Shown here piece after piece: positions 28,227 to 37,465 of a stretch of DNA of 64,000 bases. The notes under the pieces were generated by a model. The model was given only the letters and a program-made list of their open reading frames with translations, did not search any database and was not told where the DNA came from. Where the stretch lies: positions 1 to 64,000 of the forward strand of contig DUAG01000047.1 in NCBI GenBank assembly GCA_012960925.1. Direction: 5' to 3'. The position numbers and the translations under genes were made by a program. This DNA comes from Candidatus Manganitrophaceae bacterium. GTDB lineage: Bacteria; Nitrospirota; Nitrospiria; SBBL01; JAADHI01. Each line of letters opens with the position of its first letter. Positions within the stretch are counted from its first letter, which is position 1.

Positions 28227-28910
28227 ATGATCGAGATCTCCAAACTGACAATGCGCCTGGGCAGCGGGGGTCATCCGATCACCATCCTCGACGATATCAA
28301 CCTTCAGATCCCCGCCAGACAGTTCCTCGCGATTGTCGGGCCGTCCGGGAGTGGAAAATCGACCTTGCTCGGCCTGATTGCGGGATTGGATCGTCCCACT
28401 TCAGGAAACGTCACCTTCAACGGAACGTCTCTTTCCGATCTCTCTGAAGATGATCTCGCCCGCCTCCGCCGGAAAAAGGTCGGGATGATCTTCCAGTCCT
28501 TCCATCTGATCCCTACACTGACCGCCGTGGAAAATGTTCAGGTCCCTTTGGAGCTTCGAGGAGACTTGAAAGCCACCGAGCAGGCTCAGCGCTTATTGGA
28601 TGCGGTCGGTCTTGCAGAACGGAAGCATCATTATCCGGTTCAACTCTCGGGAGGGGAACAGCAGCGGGTCGCCGTCGCACGGGCCTACGCCGGAAGCCCC
28701 ACACTCCTCCTGGCGGATGAACCGACCGGGAATCTCGACTCGGAAAATGGCCGTCTCGTTATCGATCTCCTCCTTCGTCTCCATCGGGAGCAGGAAAGCG
28801 TCCTCATTCTTGTCACCCACGACCCCTCGCTCGCCTCGCTTGCCGACCGGGTTATCTCCTTGCGGGATGGCCGTATTGTCGGGGATGAACTGAGGGCATC
28901 GGGTGATTGA
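28227..28910 (+). CDS. ABC transporter ATP-binding protein (LolD/YbbA/MacB-type)
   Basis: A 227-residue ATPase with Walker A GPSGSGKST, Q-loop MIFQSFHLIP, signature LSGGEQQRVAVARA, Walker B LLLADEPTGNLD and the H-loop VTHD. The TLTAVENVQVPLEL segment is typical of the LolD/YbbA/FtsE-like group that works with FtsX-type permeases. The stop codon overlaps the permease start by 8 bases (GTGATTGA), so the two are translationally coupled and form one complex. The substrate is unknown; these systems usually act on lipids, lipoproteins or envelope mechanics instead of import. Confidence 0.92.
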   Translation: MIEISKLTMRLGSGGHPITILDDINLQIPARQFLAIVGPSGSGKSTLLGLIAGLDRPTSGNVTFNGTSLSDLSEDDLARLRRKKVGMIFQSFHLIPTLTAVENVQVPLELRGDLKATEQAQRLLDAVGLAERKHHYPVQLSGGEQQRVAVARAYAGSPTLLLADEPTGNLDSENGRLVIDLLLRLHREQESVLILVTHDPSLASLADRVISLRDGRIVGDELRASGD

Positions 28911-31422
28911 TTTTATCCTGAAAATGGTCTGGCGCGAGGCACGAGGCGGGCTTCACCGCTTTCTCTTCTTTCTCACTTCAATCGCCTTGGGTGTTGCCTC
29001 AATTGTCGGGGTCGGCAACATGGCCGCAAACTTCGAGGCGATGACCCACCTTGAGGCACGGAACCTCCTGGCTGCGGATCTCGAAGCCCGCTTAATCCGC
29101 CCTCTTTCGACGGCTGGAGAAGCGGTCCTGACAGAACTGACTCAAGAAGGCCTTTCGTCGATCCGTATTACCGAATTAAAAGGGATGGCCATCAACAGCG
29201 ATTCGGGAGAGACGCAACTGGTCGAACTTAAGGCGATAGAGGCCGGATATCCCTTTTATGGCCGTCTTCAAATCGATCCGCCGCCTGCTGATCTTTTGCT
29301 GGGGCCAGAAGAGGTCTGGGTAGAGAAAGGCCTCCTCCTCCGTCTTCGCTTTGCGGTCGGGGATCAGGTCAAGATTGGAGAGGCGTCCTTTGTCATCCGG
29401 GGCGAGATCCTGAAAGAACCAGATCGGGTCGTCGGACCTTTTCGCATCGGCCCGCGGGTTCTACTCTCCCAGGCAGGACTTGAGCGGACAGAACTGGTGC
29501 AAACCGGAAGCCGAATCCGACACCGGCTTCTGATCAAGGCCACATCGAGAACACCGGAAGCACTCAAAGAGTTGCTCAATAAAAAGTGGGCAGGAGAGTC
29601 TGTCCGCATCAAGACCTACCGGGAAGTCCAACCCCGATTAAGCCGTTTTCTGGGAAACTTCACAACCTACCTCGGCCTGGTCGGATTGATTACGCTGATG
29701 ATCGGCGGAATCGGCGTGGCCAGTCATATACACGCCTTTCTGACAGAACGGATCGAAACGATCGCAATTCTAAAATCGCTCGGGGCCAGTGCACGTACCC
29801 TCACCCTCATCTATCTTCTCCTTGCCCTCATCCTGGGCGGGATCGGCGCTTTGGGAGGGGTCCTCCTTGGCCTGGGGATCACCCTCATCCTGCAATCACT
29901 CCTTTCCGGCTTTCTACCGCCCGGGTTTGTCTTTCAACTGACAGCCACCCCCATTTTCCGGGGAATCACGATGGGACTCTTGACCACCTTTCTCTTCGCG
30001 CTCTGGCCCTTGAGAATGGTCTCAGCGGTTCCCCCCTTGCGCATCTTCCGTCATGAGGTCGAGGAGAAGGCCATTCAAATGACCCGGAATAAGTGGTTAA
30101 AGCAGATTTTGATTGGCGGGAGCATGGCCCTCGGTTGGATCGGGCTCTCTGTCTGGCAGGCCGGATCATGGCGCATGGGAATATGGGTCGTTATCTCAGT
30201 GGGGGTAGCCATTCTCCTTCTGATGACCGGGGGGAAAGGGATGCTCATTCTGGCGAGAAAAATCCCCCTTCCCGATTCATTGATCCTGCGTTACGGGATT
30301 AAAAACCTGTACCGTCCGGGACGGCAAATCATGACCATCATCCTCTCACTTGGGGTCGGCATCATGGTCCTTCTCACCCTGTTCCAGGTGGAAAGACGAC
30401 TCATGGCCCAGTTGCAACAAAACATTCCAGAAAATGCACCGGGACTCTTCTTCATCGATATACAACCCGACCAGAAGGAACCTCTCGAGGCGATGTTGAG
30501 CACTCCCCGGTTTGAGATCACTCCGGAATTGACTCCCCTGATCCGGTCGCGGCTCCACGCGGTCAATGGGGAAAAGATCTCAGAAATCGGTGCAGAGAAC
30601 CGCCCGGATGCGTGGTACTTCACACGGGAATATGTCTTGACCTATCAGGAAGACCTTCCGGAACATAACATTATCCTGCGCGGCCAATGGTGGAAGGAGG
30701 GAGAGACCGAAGCTCTGATCTCAGTCGATTCGGATGTCGCATACCATCTTGGAGTTGATATTGACTCGACCGTCACCTTCGATATCCAGGGCGTTCAGGT
30801 ATCGGGCAAGGTAACGAGCATCCGGGAAGTGGATTGGGGGAGCATGACGACCAATTTCTACTTTATTTTTTCTCCATCGGCCCTGGCTGGCGCGCCGGAA
30901 ACCTTTGTCGCCACCGTGACGACGGAACCGGAAAATGATCTCCCGGTTCAGAACGCGATCATTGGGGCATTTCCAAACGTGACCGTGATTCCGATCCGGG
31001 AGTTTATTGAAACAATCGCACGCATCCTGACAGAGATCACGCGAACCATTCAAGTCATGGCCGCCCTTGGCTTACTGGTCGGCCTGATTGTCCTCTCAGG
31101 GGCGATTGTAGCAACGCGCGCCAGGCGCGTCCATGAAATGGTCCTCTTTAAAACGCTCGGCGCAACCCGGCCAACCTTGATCGCAATCATGGCGGTAGAG
31201 TATGCCCTCCTCGGGGTCGTTGCCGCCATTGTGGGAGGGAGCCTCTCTATCGCCGTTTCCTGGGGAGTGGTTCATTTTTTCCTCGATATTCCCTGGCAGA
31301 TCGAATGGGGCATCCTACTCGTCGGGACCAGCGGCACCGTGGCGCTCACTCTCCTGACCGGCTTCCTGAGCACCTACCGAATCCTGGGAGAAAAACCCCT
31401 CGCCATTTTGAGGGCAGAGTGA
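28903..31422 (+). CDS. FtsX-like ABC transporter permease (YbbP-type)
   Basis: An 839-residue inner-membrane protein. After an N-terminal membrane segment (about 17-38) comes a MacB-type periplasmic region, then two FtsX domains (about 260-370 and 710-830) separated by a middle membrane pair and a second periplasmic region. This layout matches YbbP-type permeases, not the shorter LolC/E. The start is GTG at 28903, overlapping the ATPase gene. It is expected to be a monomeric full permease working with an ATPase dimer. Substrate unknown. The next gene is 47 bases downstream. Confidence 0.9.
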   Translation: MIDFILKMVWREARGGLHRFLFFLTSIALGVASIVGVGNMAANFEAMTHLEARNLLAADLEARLIRPLSTAGEAVLTELTQEGLSSIRITELKGMAINSDSGETQLVELKAIEAGYPFYGRLQIDPPPADLLLGPEEVWVEKGLLLRLRFAVGDQVKIGEASFVIRGEILKEPDRVVGPFRIGPRVLLSQAGLERTELVQTGSRIRHRLLIKATSRTPEALKELLNKKWAGESVRIKTYREVQPRLSRFLGNFTTYLGLVGLITLMIGGIGVASHIHAFLTERIETIAILKSLGASARTLTLIYLLLALILGGIGALGGVLLGLGITLILQSLLSGFLPPGFVFQLTATPIFRGITMGLLTTFLFALWPLRMVSAVPPLRIFRHEVEEKAIQMTRNKWLKQILIGGSMALGWIGLSVWQAGSWRMGIWVVISVGVAILLLMTGGKGMLILARKIPLPDSLILRYGIKNLYRPGRQIMTIILSLGVGIMVLLTLFQVERRLMAQLQQNIPENAPGLFFIDIQPDQKEPLEAMLSTPRFEITPELTPLIRSRLHAVNGEKISEIGAENRPDAWYFTREYVLTYQEDLPEHNIILRGQWWKEGETEALISVDSDVAYHLGVDIDSTVTFDIQGVQVSGKVTSIREVDWGSMTTNFYFIFSPSALAGAPETFVATVTTEPENDLPVQNAIIGAFPNVTVIPIREFIETIARILTEITRTIQVMAALGLLVGLIVLSGAIVATRARRVHEMVLFKTLGATRPTLIAIMAVEYALLGVVAAIVGGSLSIAVSWGVVHFFLDIPWQIEWGILLVGTSGTVALTLLTGFLSTYRILGEKPLAILRAE

Positions 31423-31468
31423 GGTTCGCAGATTTATTATAAAACATAAGCAATGAAAGAGGTAACGA

Positions 31469-31789
31469 ATGAATTACGTGGTTGCAAATAGAGTGTTTGT
31501 AAAGCAGGAATACGGGCAGGAATTTGAGGAGCGATTTAGAAAGCGTGCGGGTCAAATCGACAAACAACCCGGTTTTGTTCGGATGGAAGTATTAAGACCC
31601 AAGGCAGAAAAGACGCCGTATATCATTTTGACGCATTGGAAAGACGAACAAGCCTTTCAGAACTGGGTGGGCAGCGATGACTTTAAAGTCGCACATCAAA
31701 ACCCAATGACAAAAGAGGCCTTTTTAGAGGGTGGTGGGCTGGAACACCATGAAGTCATTATTGCTTCAACCACGAGTCATAATGACTGA
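31469..31789 (+). CDS. IsdG/HmoA-like heme-degrading monooxygenase
   Basis: A 106-residue protein of the antibiotic-biosynthesis-monooxygenase fold, in the group that opens heme to release iron. Asn7, Trp66 and His76 fall at the positions of the catalytic triad of IsdG (Asn7, Trp67, His77). QPGFVRMEVLRP matches the heme-pocket strand. A GAGGTAACG ribosome region precedes the ATG. It is followed by a strong terminator. It could be co-transcribed with the ABC permease upstream, but nothing else ties it to iron uptake here. Confidence 0.82.
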   Translation: MNYVVANRVFVKQEYGQEFEERFRKRAGQIDKQPGFVRMEVLRPKAEKTPYIILTHWKDEQAFQNWVGSDDFKVAHQNPMTKEAFLEGGGLEHHEVIIASTTSHND

Positions 31790-31808
31790 TTGATGCGGAT
31801 AGACCATA

Positions 31809-31851
31809 GGAGTGAAAGATCCTGCCACAAAGCGAGGGGATCTTTCACTCC
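31809..31851. terminator. bidirectional hairpin terminator between convergent genes
   Basis: A 14-bp perfect stem (GGAGTGAAAGATCC with GGATCTTTCACTCC) and a 15-base loop, just after the stop of the heme monooxygenase and 40 bases before the end of the convergent gene at 31891. Its tail is pyrimidine-rich (CGTCTTCTCTT) and not a pure T run. Confidence 0.7.
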
Positions 31852-31890
31852 CGTCTTCTCTTAAAGATAATCGGTCGGTTTTCCTTTATC

Positions 31891-32265
31891 CTACTTGGCC
31901 TTGTCCTTGGGCGGAGGAGGAGTTAGAAATAGAAAGTCAGGCATAAACACCTCTTCAAATTTTAACTTGTCGACGATTGACTTTGCATGGCCGCCTTCTT
32001 CCGATACGATCGCAATCTTCACCCCGGTATTCGCACCCATCCTCCCTTTCAACTCGGTTGTCGCGTCAAACTGAAAGGTGTGAAGCTTTCCCTTCTTATC
32101 CTTCAAGGTAACGGTACCTTCCTGTCCTTTTACAAGCTTCCCTTCAATCTTAACAATCTCGCCTTTTGTCTTACCTTTTTTTTTGTGCCGGGCGTCGGCA
32201 ATTTGCGGGGTGGCAAAACTAAAGATAATGATTAATGCGACAATAACCGAACCGACCTTCTTCAT
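31891..32265 (-). CDS. small secreted basic protein of unknown function
   Basis: A 124-residue protein with a clear signal peptide (about 1-25, cleavage near ADA-RH), then a lysine-rich patch and a small beta-rich domain with the pattern EIVKIEGKLVKGQEGTVTL. This is reminiscent of small OB-fold or DUF5666-like periplasmic domains, but I do not recognise the family. It ends in a proline-rich tail. AGGAGGAAA precedes the ATG. It is transcribed alone toward the terminator at 31809-31851. Confidence 0.72.
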   Translation of the reverse strand: MKKVGSVIVALIIIFSFATPQIADARHKKKGKTKGEIVKIEGKLVKGQEGTVTLKDKKGKLHTFQFDATTELKGRMGANTGVKIAIVSEEGGHAKSIVDKLKFEEVFMPDFLFLTPPPPKDKAK

Positions 32266-32370
32266 GGTGATTTCCTCCTGATGAGTGTTCGTCCAAATAC
32301 ATATGAGACAGAGAGCGCCTTAGTTCGGTATAATGCTCCCTTGTAAGAAAAATTACAAGTAAACTCGCTA

Positions 32371-32546
32371 TCCCAAGATCCGCGGTTGGATCTTGGGATA
32401 AACGGTCAAGTCGCCTGAAAGACAAGGCCAGAGGCCATAAGGGCGAGCGAGGCGTACTCACCTGTACGGTGAGGAGTCCGTTGGCCGATAACGCAGTAAT
32501 TTCAGACGAATCGACGGTTTCTAATTCCGAAATCGCGGAATTAGGG
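32371..32546. repeat. family B palindromic element (B2)
   Basis: About 176 bp. It opens with a stem-loop (TATCCCAAGATCC...GGATCTTGGGATA), contains the shared family core (AAGTCGCCTGAAAGACAAGGCC, a CTCACC-TGTAC-GGTGAG hairpin, GGCCGATAACGCAGTA) and ends with CTAATTCCG...CGGAATTAG. Both ends are hairpins, so any transcript would be highly folded. It ends 87 bases before the helicase ATG and may act on that leader. The rest of the gap holds no gene. Confidence 0.82.
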
Positions 32547-32633
32547 ACTTTTCTCCACTCCGCTGAGGGCCGGCAAAACATGGGGTTGAGGCACTTTATA
32601 TTTAAACGGTTTTTCCTGAATCTTAGGTGAACA

Positions 32634-33884
32634 ATGAAGTTTGAGAAATACCGTATTTCAGAAGAGATCAAAAAAAACCTGGATCGGCTTGGATTCAAGA
32701 GAACCACGGACATCCAATTTAAAGCCATTCCGTCGATTATGCAGGGAGAAGATGTGCTGGCCATCGCCCAGACCGGAACGGGAAAAACAGCGGCATTCGC
32801 CATCCCCATCATAGATCGGATTCAAAAAGAAAAACGAAGTAAGCGCTGGCTTGGCATTCAATGCATCGTGATGGTACCGACGCATGAACTGGCCCATCAG
32901 ATCGGGGATGTTTTTAAGGATATTGCGAAGCAGACCAAGGTGAAGGCCTTCGCCCTTTACGGCGGAGTAGACCAGGAACCACAGATTAAGAGACTTCAAG
33001 ATGGCATCGATATTCTGATTGCCACACCGGGGCGCCTGTTCGATTTGATCAGCCAGGGCTATATTCTTCTGAACAGTGTCAATACGCTGGTGCTTGATGA
33101 AGCAGACCAGATGCTCGATCTCGGTTTTATCAAAGACATTCAAGATATAAAAAGAAAGCTAACCCGCAAACATCAGACTCTTTTCTTTTCAGCAACGATC
33201 AATAAAGAGATTAAAAAACTCGCCTATTCACAGGTAAGGGGGTCTGCCATTCGCATCCAGATTTCTCCGGAAAACCTTGTCGCTAAAAATGTGTCTCACT
33301 TTGTCATGTTTGTCGAGATGGATGACAAGCGTTTTTTTCTACAGCGTTTCATCACGGACCACCCTGAGGACAAGATCATTGTTTTTGTCAGAACACGGGT
33401 CCGCGCCGAAAGAGTGGCCAAGGCCATGGCAAGGGTTGAAATTAACACCGAAACGCTTCACGGAGAAAAAGACCAGGATACGCGCGCGGAGGTGATGCGT
33501 CACTTCAAGACAGGAAAATCAAAAATTCTCATTGCGACCGATATCACTGCCCGTGGCATTGATATTCCAGCCGTGAACTATGTCATCAACTACGACCTCC
33601 CTGAAAAAGCAGAGAATTATGTTCATCGTGTCGGACGAACCGGACGGGGGATGAACAAAGGCATCGCCATCTCTTTTTGCAGTCGAGACGAAAAGGTGCG
33701 TCTTGAAGAGATTCAGGAATTTTTAGGGAAAGAGATTGAAGAAGTCACAATAGGAAAAAAAGAATATACCCATATCCTCGAGCGACCCAAAACTGGCAAC
33801 ACCCTGGAAGAACTCATCGAAGACATCACGTATTGGGAGGATAATAAAAAAAAGAAGAAGAAATATAGAAAACCTCAGAAGTAA
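32634..33884 (+). CDS. DEAD-box ATP-dependent RNA helicase
   Basis: A 416-residue RNA helicase with all core motifs: Q motif (GFKRTTDIQFKAIP), Walker A AQTGTGKT, Ia PTHELAHQ, GG, TPGR, DEAD, SAT, the second-domain motifs ATDITARGIDIP and HRVGRTGRG. A short basic C terminus (KKKKKKYRKPQK) may bind RNA. It is close to the RhlE/CshA type, and the cold-shock or ribosome-assembly role is only inferred from that group. AGGTGA precedes the ATG by 3 bases. It is convergent with the cytochrome gene 21 bases downstream. Confidence 0.93.
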   Translation: MKFEKYRISEEIKKNLDRLGFKRTTDIQFKAIPSIMQGEDVLAIAQTGTGKTAAFAIPIIDRIQKEKRSKRWLGIQCIVMVPTHELAHQIGDVFKDIAKQTKVKAFALYGGVDQEPQIKRLQDGIDILIATPGRLFDLISQGYILLNSVNTLVLDEADQMLDLGFIKDIQDIKRKLTRKHQTLFFSATINKEIKKLAYSQVRGSAIRIQISPENLVAKNVSHFVMFVEMDDKRFFLQRFITDHPEDKIIVFVRTRVRAERVAKAMARVEINTETLHGEKDQDTRAEVMRHFKTGKSKILIATDITARGIDIPAVNYVINYDLPEKAENYVHRVGRTGRGMNKGIAISFCSRDEKVRLEEIQEFLGKEIEEVTIGKKEYTHILERPKTGNTLEELIEDITYWEDNKKKKKKYRKPQK

Positions 33885-33905
33885 ATTCTTACCTGATTCT
33901 AAAAA

Positions 33906-35402
33906 TTACTCCCCGAGTTTTAATTGAACCTCAACAGACGCGATCAAGGGCAGACTTTTATCATTAAAGTCATCCAGACCGTCAAGATCATAGAAGAGCC
34001 TTGCTTTAATTTTATAAACCCCTGCTTTACTCCCGAGCTTTAAGCTCACTTTTTCGGTCGCCCTGGCACGGATGGCAGGATGAACCGCTTCCAAACCTTG
34101 GAAAAGTCCGGGATCCACGGTGTAGATTGCCACGGGCACCTCCTGGCTTAAATCCGCACGAACTTTTGTATCCGGACCCGATATATCGACATAAAGCAGG
34201 ATCGCCCTTGGACCATAACCGGTCGGGAAAGAATGGCCTGCACCGTCATTCGTGATCTCAACATGGATCACCTTCGGATCAAACCCGTCTTGTTTGACCA
34301 ACAAGGTCGCGGCCTTTTTTAGCATTGAGACGGAATGTCCACCCAAAAAAAGGTGTTTTCCTATGGCGCGTTTGGGTCGGTCAGAAAAAATCTCCGAAAG
34401 TAACCGCACATCCGGAGGCATGTGGCAGTCCCGGCAGGTCCGGTCACCCCCTGTGGCGAAATCTCTCTTCCACTCCAAAAAGGTCTGATGCTCGGGAGCC
34501 ATCTCATCCGACTGATGGCATACCGCGCAGATCTCGGCCGATCGGGCCGGGGTGAACAAGGGGTCCTGAATCGTGGGGTGCGGAGAAGAGACATCGTATT
34601 TTCCATGAACATTCCCATCTCGGTCCAAATGGCAGCTCGCACAGGAGACCCCATCCTCCCGGTTCTTCTCACGCAGATCGGGTGTGGTCGGTCGATCCCC
34701 CCCCTGAAGAATCCCTGTGGGCGCGTGACAGCGTCGGCAGGCATCCCTCTTTTTTTTAGGCTGCCTGGCAATGGCCGCCACCGTAATGGGAGAGACATAG
34801 GCAAGATGCACTGGAGAAGAATCCGGATAGAACTCATGCGACAAATCATCCGGAAAATCGATTAAGGTTCCGTCAGGGCCAGGCCACGTGGAGGTATGGA
34901 GATCACTCCCCTCACCTCGCAGCAGTTCCATATAGATTTTTTTATGACAGGCACTGCACATGATTGTTCTTGTAGCATCTCCCTTCAGGAAAAGGGTCAG
35001 TGCCTTTTTCATCTGAACCGTAACCCGTGTAACATCCTGGCTTCCAATCCTTATAAAGTCCGGCTCGACAAAAGTGGTATGCCCATTGGCCTCGATCACC
35101 AGCTCATAAAGACCCGGTACGATTGAATTGAACCGAAAAGGCTCCCCTGCCGAGAGGCGGGCTTCATGTAGTACCTGGCCAGACTCTTTAATTTTGACTT
35201 TATAGGTTTTTGCGTTCGCGCTGGGGTCTAAATGAACAGAGCCGATAAGGGTTCTTCCGGCGTCGGCCTTATTTTTAGAACCGGTTTCAGAAACTGCTTC
35301 ATTTTGACTCGACGAAAGGGAGGGCAGTGTGCCAAGGGTACAGGCAAAAAGAACTGTCAGTAAAAAAATCAGGGAATACTTTGAAAACATTCTGTGACTC
35401 AA
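33906..35402 (-). CDS. pentaheme c-type cytochrome with N-terminal beta domain
   Basis: A 498-residue exported protein. A signal sequence (about 1-30) is followed by a carboxypeptidase-regulatory-like beta domain (about 50-135), then five CxxCH heme motifs at residues 149, 222, 254, 292 and 323. A C-terminal Ig-like domain carries the NDGAGHSFPTGYGPR motif common in periplasmic multiheme cytochromes of the cytochrome c554 type. It should be a periplasmic electron carrier or reductase; the substrate is unknown. Its first 4 bases overlap the stop of the TPR lipoprotein gene upstream (ATGA), so the two are coupled. Confidence 0.87.
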   Translation of the reverse strand: MSHRMFSKYSLIFLLTVLFACTLGTLPSLSSSQNEAVSETGSKNKADAGRTLIGSVHLDPSANAKTYKVKIKESGQVLHEARLSAGEPFRFNSIVPGLYELVIEANGHTTFVEPDFIRIGSQDVTRVTVQMKKALTLFLKGDATRTIMCSACHKKIYMELLRGEGSDLHTSTWPGPDGTLIDFPDDLSHEFYPDSSPVHLAYVSPITVAAIARQPKKKRDACRRCHAPTGILQGGDRPTTPDLREKNREDGVSCASCHLDRDGNVHGKYDVSSPHPTIQDPLFTPARSAEICAVCHQSDEMAPEHQTFLEWKRDFATGGDRTCRDCHMPPDVRLLSEIFSDRPKRAIGKHLFLGGHSVSMLKKAATLLVKQDGFDPKVIHVEITNDGAGHSFPTGYGPRAILLYVDISGPDTKVRADLSQEVPVAIYTVDPGLFQGLEAVHPAIRARATEKVSLKLGSKAGVYKIKARLFYDLDGLDDFNDKSLPLIASVEVQLKLGE

Positions 35403-36862
35403 GGTTTGTCGGGGCTGACTTTTCTAAGGTTTGATTCTACTGTTTTTGTGTTTGGATGATTCGGGCCGAATGACGTTTGAAATATCACCAAGGCCTTCCT
35501 ATAGGACTCTGCCGCCTTTTTAAAGGCCCCCGACTTTCTCCAGACCTCTCCAAGATTATTGTAACTGATGGCAACATTGGGATGTTTTTCTCCAAAGATG
35601 GATACAAAAATCTCCTGAACCTTCGTGTAATACCGGATCGCCTGCTTAGAATCTCCCGAGGCATCCCAGGCCGCACCCAGGTTGTTGTAAGTGGAGATAA
35701 CATTCGGGTGATTTTCTCCGAAAGCGCTTGAGAGAATCTTCAGTGTTTTCTCGTAGAAATTTATTGCCTGCTCCATATCTCCGAGCCCATACCACGCCGA
35801 ACCCAGGGCATTATAACTAGAGGCAACTTTAAGGTGCTTTTCCCCAAAGAGGGCTAAACGAACCCCAAGGGCCTTCTCGTAATATCGGATCGCCTCCTTA
35901 AATGCTCCGCGCTTTCTCCATGCCTCCCCCAGGTCATTGTATCGGGTGGCAATTTTGGGATGCTTCTCCCCAAAGAGGGCCAAATCCACCTCAAGGGCCT
36001 TATTATAATATTCTATCGCTTTATCCTTGTCCCCCAGCGCACTCCATGCCCGACCCAGATTGTCATAACTCGCGGCAATCTTTGCGTGTTTCTCTCCGAA
36101 GACGACCAAATCTACCTCAAGGGCCTTATTATAATATACGGCCGCCTTGTTCATGTCTCCGAGTCGGTCCCAGGCCAAACCCAGGTGATGATAGCTCCTT
36201 GAAACATTGGAATGCTTCTCTCCGAAAATGCTTAAATCAATCTCCAGGGCCTTGTTGTAATATCCGACCGCCTTCACTGAACTTCCCACGAGGTCAGACA
36301 TCAAGCCCAGCTGATACAGATAATCGCTGTTTTCGGGTTCCAGATCGGCTGCCCGAATAAAATAGTCCCGTGCTTCTTTATGCTTCAAGTTCAGGGCCTT
36401 GAGCGATCCCAGGTCAAAAGCGTCCATAGCGGCAGAAGATCTCATTTCAGATGATCTTTTTTCGTTTTTCTCAAGCGATGCACTTAAGTGTTTCTCGGCA
36501 CCTTTGAAATCCCCTGCGAGCAGTCTTTCCCTTGCCTTTGCCGCAAACCTATCCCCGTGCAGACGTTTTTCAAGACGATACGCCATCGCCCGGACTCTTT
36601 CTAAAAGTTCTTGAAGCTTTTTATCACGGCGACCGATAGAAACACTATTTTCCTTGAGAATCTCAGTCAATCGGAGTCGAACTTCTTTTGAGATCTCGAC
36701 TGGAGAAGAGGCATCACCCCCCGCCAGCACGCCGGGAGGTGAACTGTCCACGCGTGAAGCGCGGGTGCCGCATCCTCCTAGAATAAAAACGGCAAGAATA
36801 ACGACCTCATAGATATTTATACGATCACAGGTCGGGAAGAACCCCCACCCTTTCTCAAACAT
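35399..36862 (-). CDS. TPR lipoprotein with seven 42-residue repeats
   Basis: A 487-residue protein. A hydrophobic segment ends in an LGGC lipobox (about residue 31), so it is likely anchored to a membrane. An N-terminal helical region is followed by TPR units. From about residue 200 to the end come seven tandem 42-residue repeats of the kinesin-light-chain type (pattern KAIEYYNKALEVDLALFGEKH). The repeats are similar enough at DNA level to show a 126-base period. Such arrays bind partner proteins. Overlap with the pentaheme cytochrome gene and closeness to two monoheme cytochromes suggest a scaffold for an electron-transfer complex; that is inference. Confidence 0.82.
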   Translation of the reverse strand: MFEKGWGFFPTCDRINIYEVVILAVFILGGCGTRASRVDSSPPGVLAGGDASSPVEISKEVRLRLTEILKENSVSIGRRDKKLQELLERVRAMAYRLEKRLHGDRFAAKARERLLAGDFKGAEKHLSASLEKNEKRSSEMRSSAAMDAFDLGSLKALNLKHKEARDYFIRAADLEPENSDYLYQLGLMSDLVGSSVKAVGYYNKALEIDLSIFGEKHSNVSRSYHHLGLAWDRLGDMNKAAVYYNKALEVDLVVFGEKHAKIAASYDNLGRAWSALGDKDKAIEYYNKALEVDLALFGEKHPKIATRYNDLGEAWRKRGAFKEAIRYYEKALGVRLALFGEKHLKVASSYNALGSAWYGLGDMEQAINFYEKTLKILSSAFGENHPNVISTYNNLGAAWDASGDSKQAIRYYTKVQEIFVSIFGEKHPNVAISYNNLGEVWRKSGAFKKAAESYRKALVIFQTSFGPNHPNTKTVESNLRKVSPDKP

Positions 36863-36940
36863 AAACCCACCTCTATGAATTTAATTAAAGAATCCCGTCC
36901 TGTAGTCAGGCCGACTTCAGAAAACAGATGCACCATAATA

Positions 36941-36971
36941 AAAAAGGGGAACCAGAAGGTTCCCCTTTTTT
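36941..36971. terminator. rho-independent terminator after the cytochrome pair
   Basis: A perfect stem (AAAAAGGGGAACC with GGTTCCCCTTTTT) around an AGAA loop. It has A/T tails on both sides, so it can work in either direction. It lies 20 bases after the stop of the minus-strand cytochrome at 36991 and 78 bases before the start of the TPR gene. The two transcription units are therefore separated. Confidence 0.9.
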
Positions 36972-36990
36972 AAAATCTAAGGATGTGCAA

Positions 36991-37443
36991 TCACTTTTTC
37001 TTTCCCAGGCTTCTTTCATACAAAAGGACAAGCCATGCCTCGTCTTCGGTGATAACACTACCCACCATCGGCATCATTGCTGTCCCGGGTATGCCCTCCC
37101 GGATGACCCAGAAAAGCTCCCCGTCTGTCCTCATTCCATGAAAGCCGGTGTTTGTGAAGTTCCGTGGAGAGGGATCCAGACCAGGTGCAGCCAGACCATC
37201 TCCCCTGCCCTCTTTTCCATGACAGGTAAAACAGGTTGCCTTTGTCTGATAAAGGGCCTTCCCCTTCGCGATATTCTTAGAAGTCGCGCGATAGGGATTC
37301 TTTAAGGCCCGGGCCTCCTTCAACCTGTCTCTCGGCACCCGTATTTTCGATAAGTCGGCCTCGGCTCCATAGGAGAGCGAAACCATTAAGAAAACCGAGA
37401 GCCCACACAAAACACCTTTTAACACCTTCAGCATATCCTGCAA
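36991..37443 (-). CDS. monoheme cytochrome c, second of a tandem pair
   Basis: A 150-residue secreted class I cytochrome. It has a signal peptide (about 1-26), a heme motif CFTCHG near residue 71, and a likely distal Met ligand in TAMMPMVG. The region between (EGRGDGLAAPGLDPSPRNFTN) is shared with the gene upstream, so the two arose by duplication. It lies 22 bases after its partner and is followed by a strong terminator. A periplasmic electron-shuttle role is likely; donor and acceptor are unknown. Confidence 0.88.
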   Translation of the reverse strand: MQDMLKVLKGVLCGLSVFLMVSLSYGAEADLSKIRVPRDRLKEARALKNPYRATSKNIAKGKALYQTKATCFTCHGKEGRGDGLAAPGLDPSPRNFTNTGFHGMRTDGELFWVIREGIPGTAMMPMVGSVITEDEAWLVLLYERSLGKKK

Positions 37444-37465
37444 ATGACACTTCGATCAAGAAGGC

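Noticed and set aside
34361-34849. 162-codon frame within the pentaheme cytochrome gene
   Set aside because: Same strand, different frame; Arg/Pro-rich and typical of frame-shifted coding sequence. The cytochrome frame carries five CxxCH motifs.
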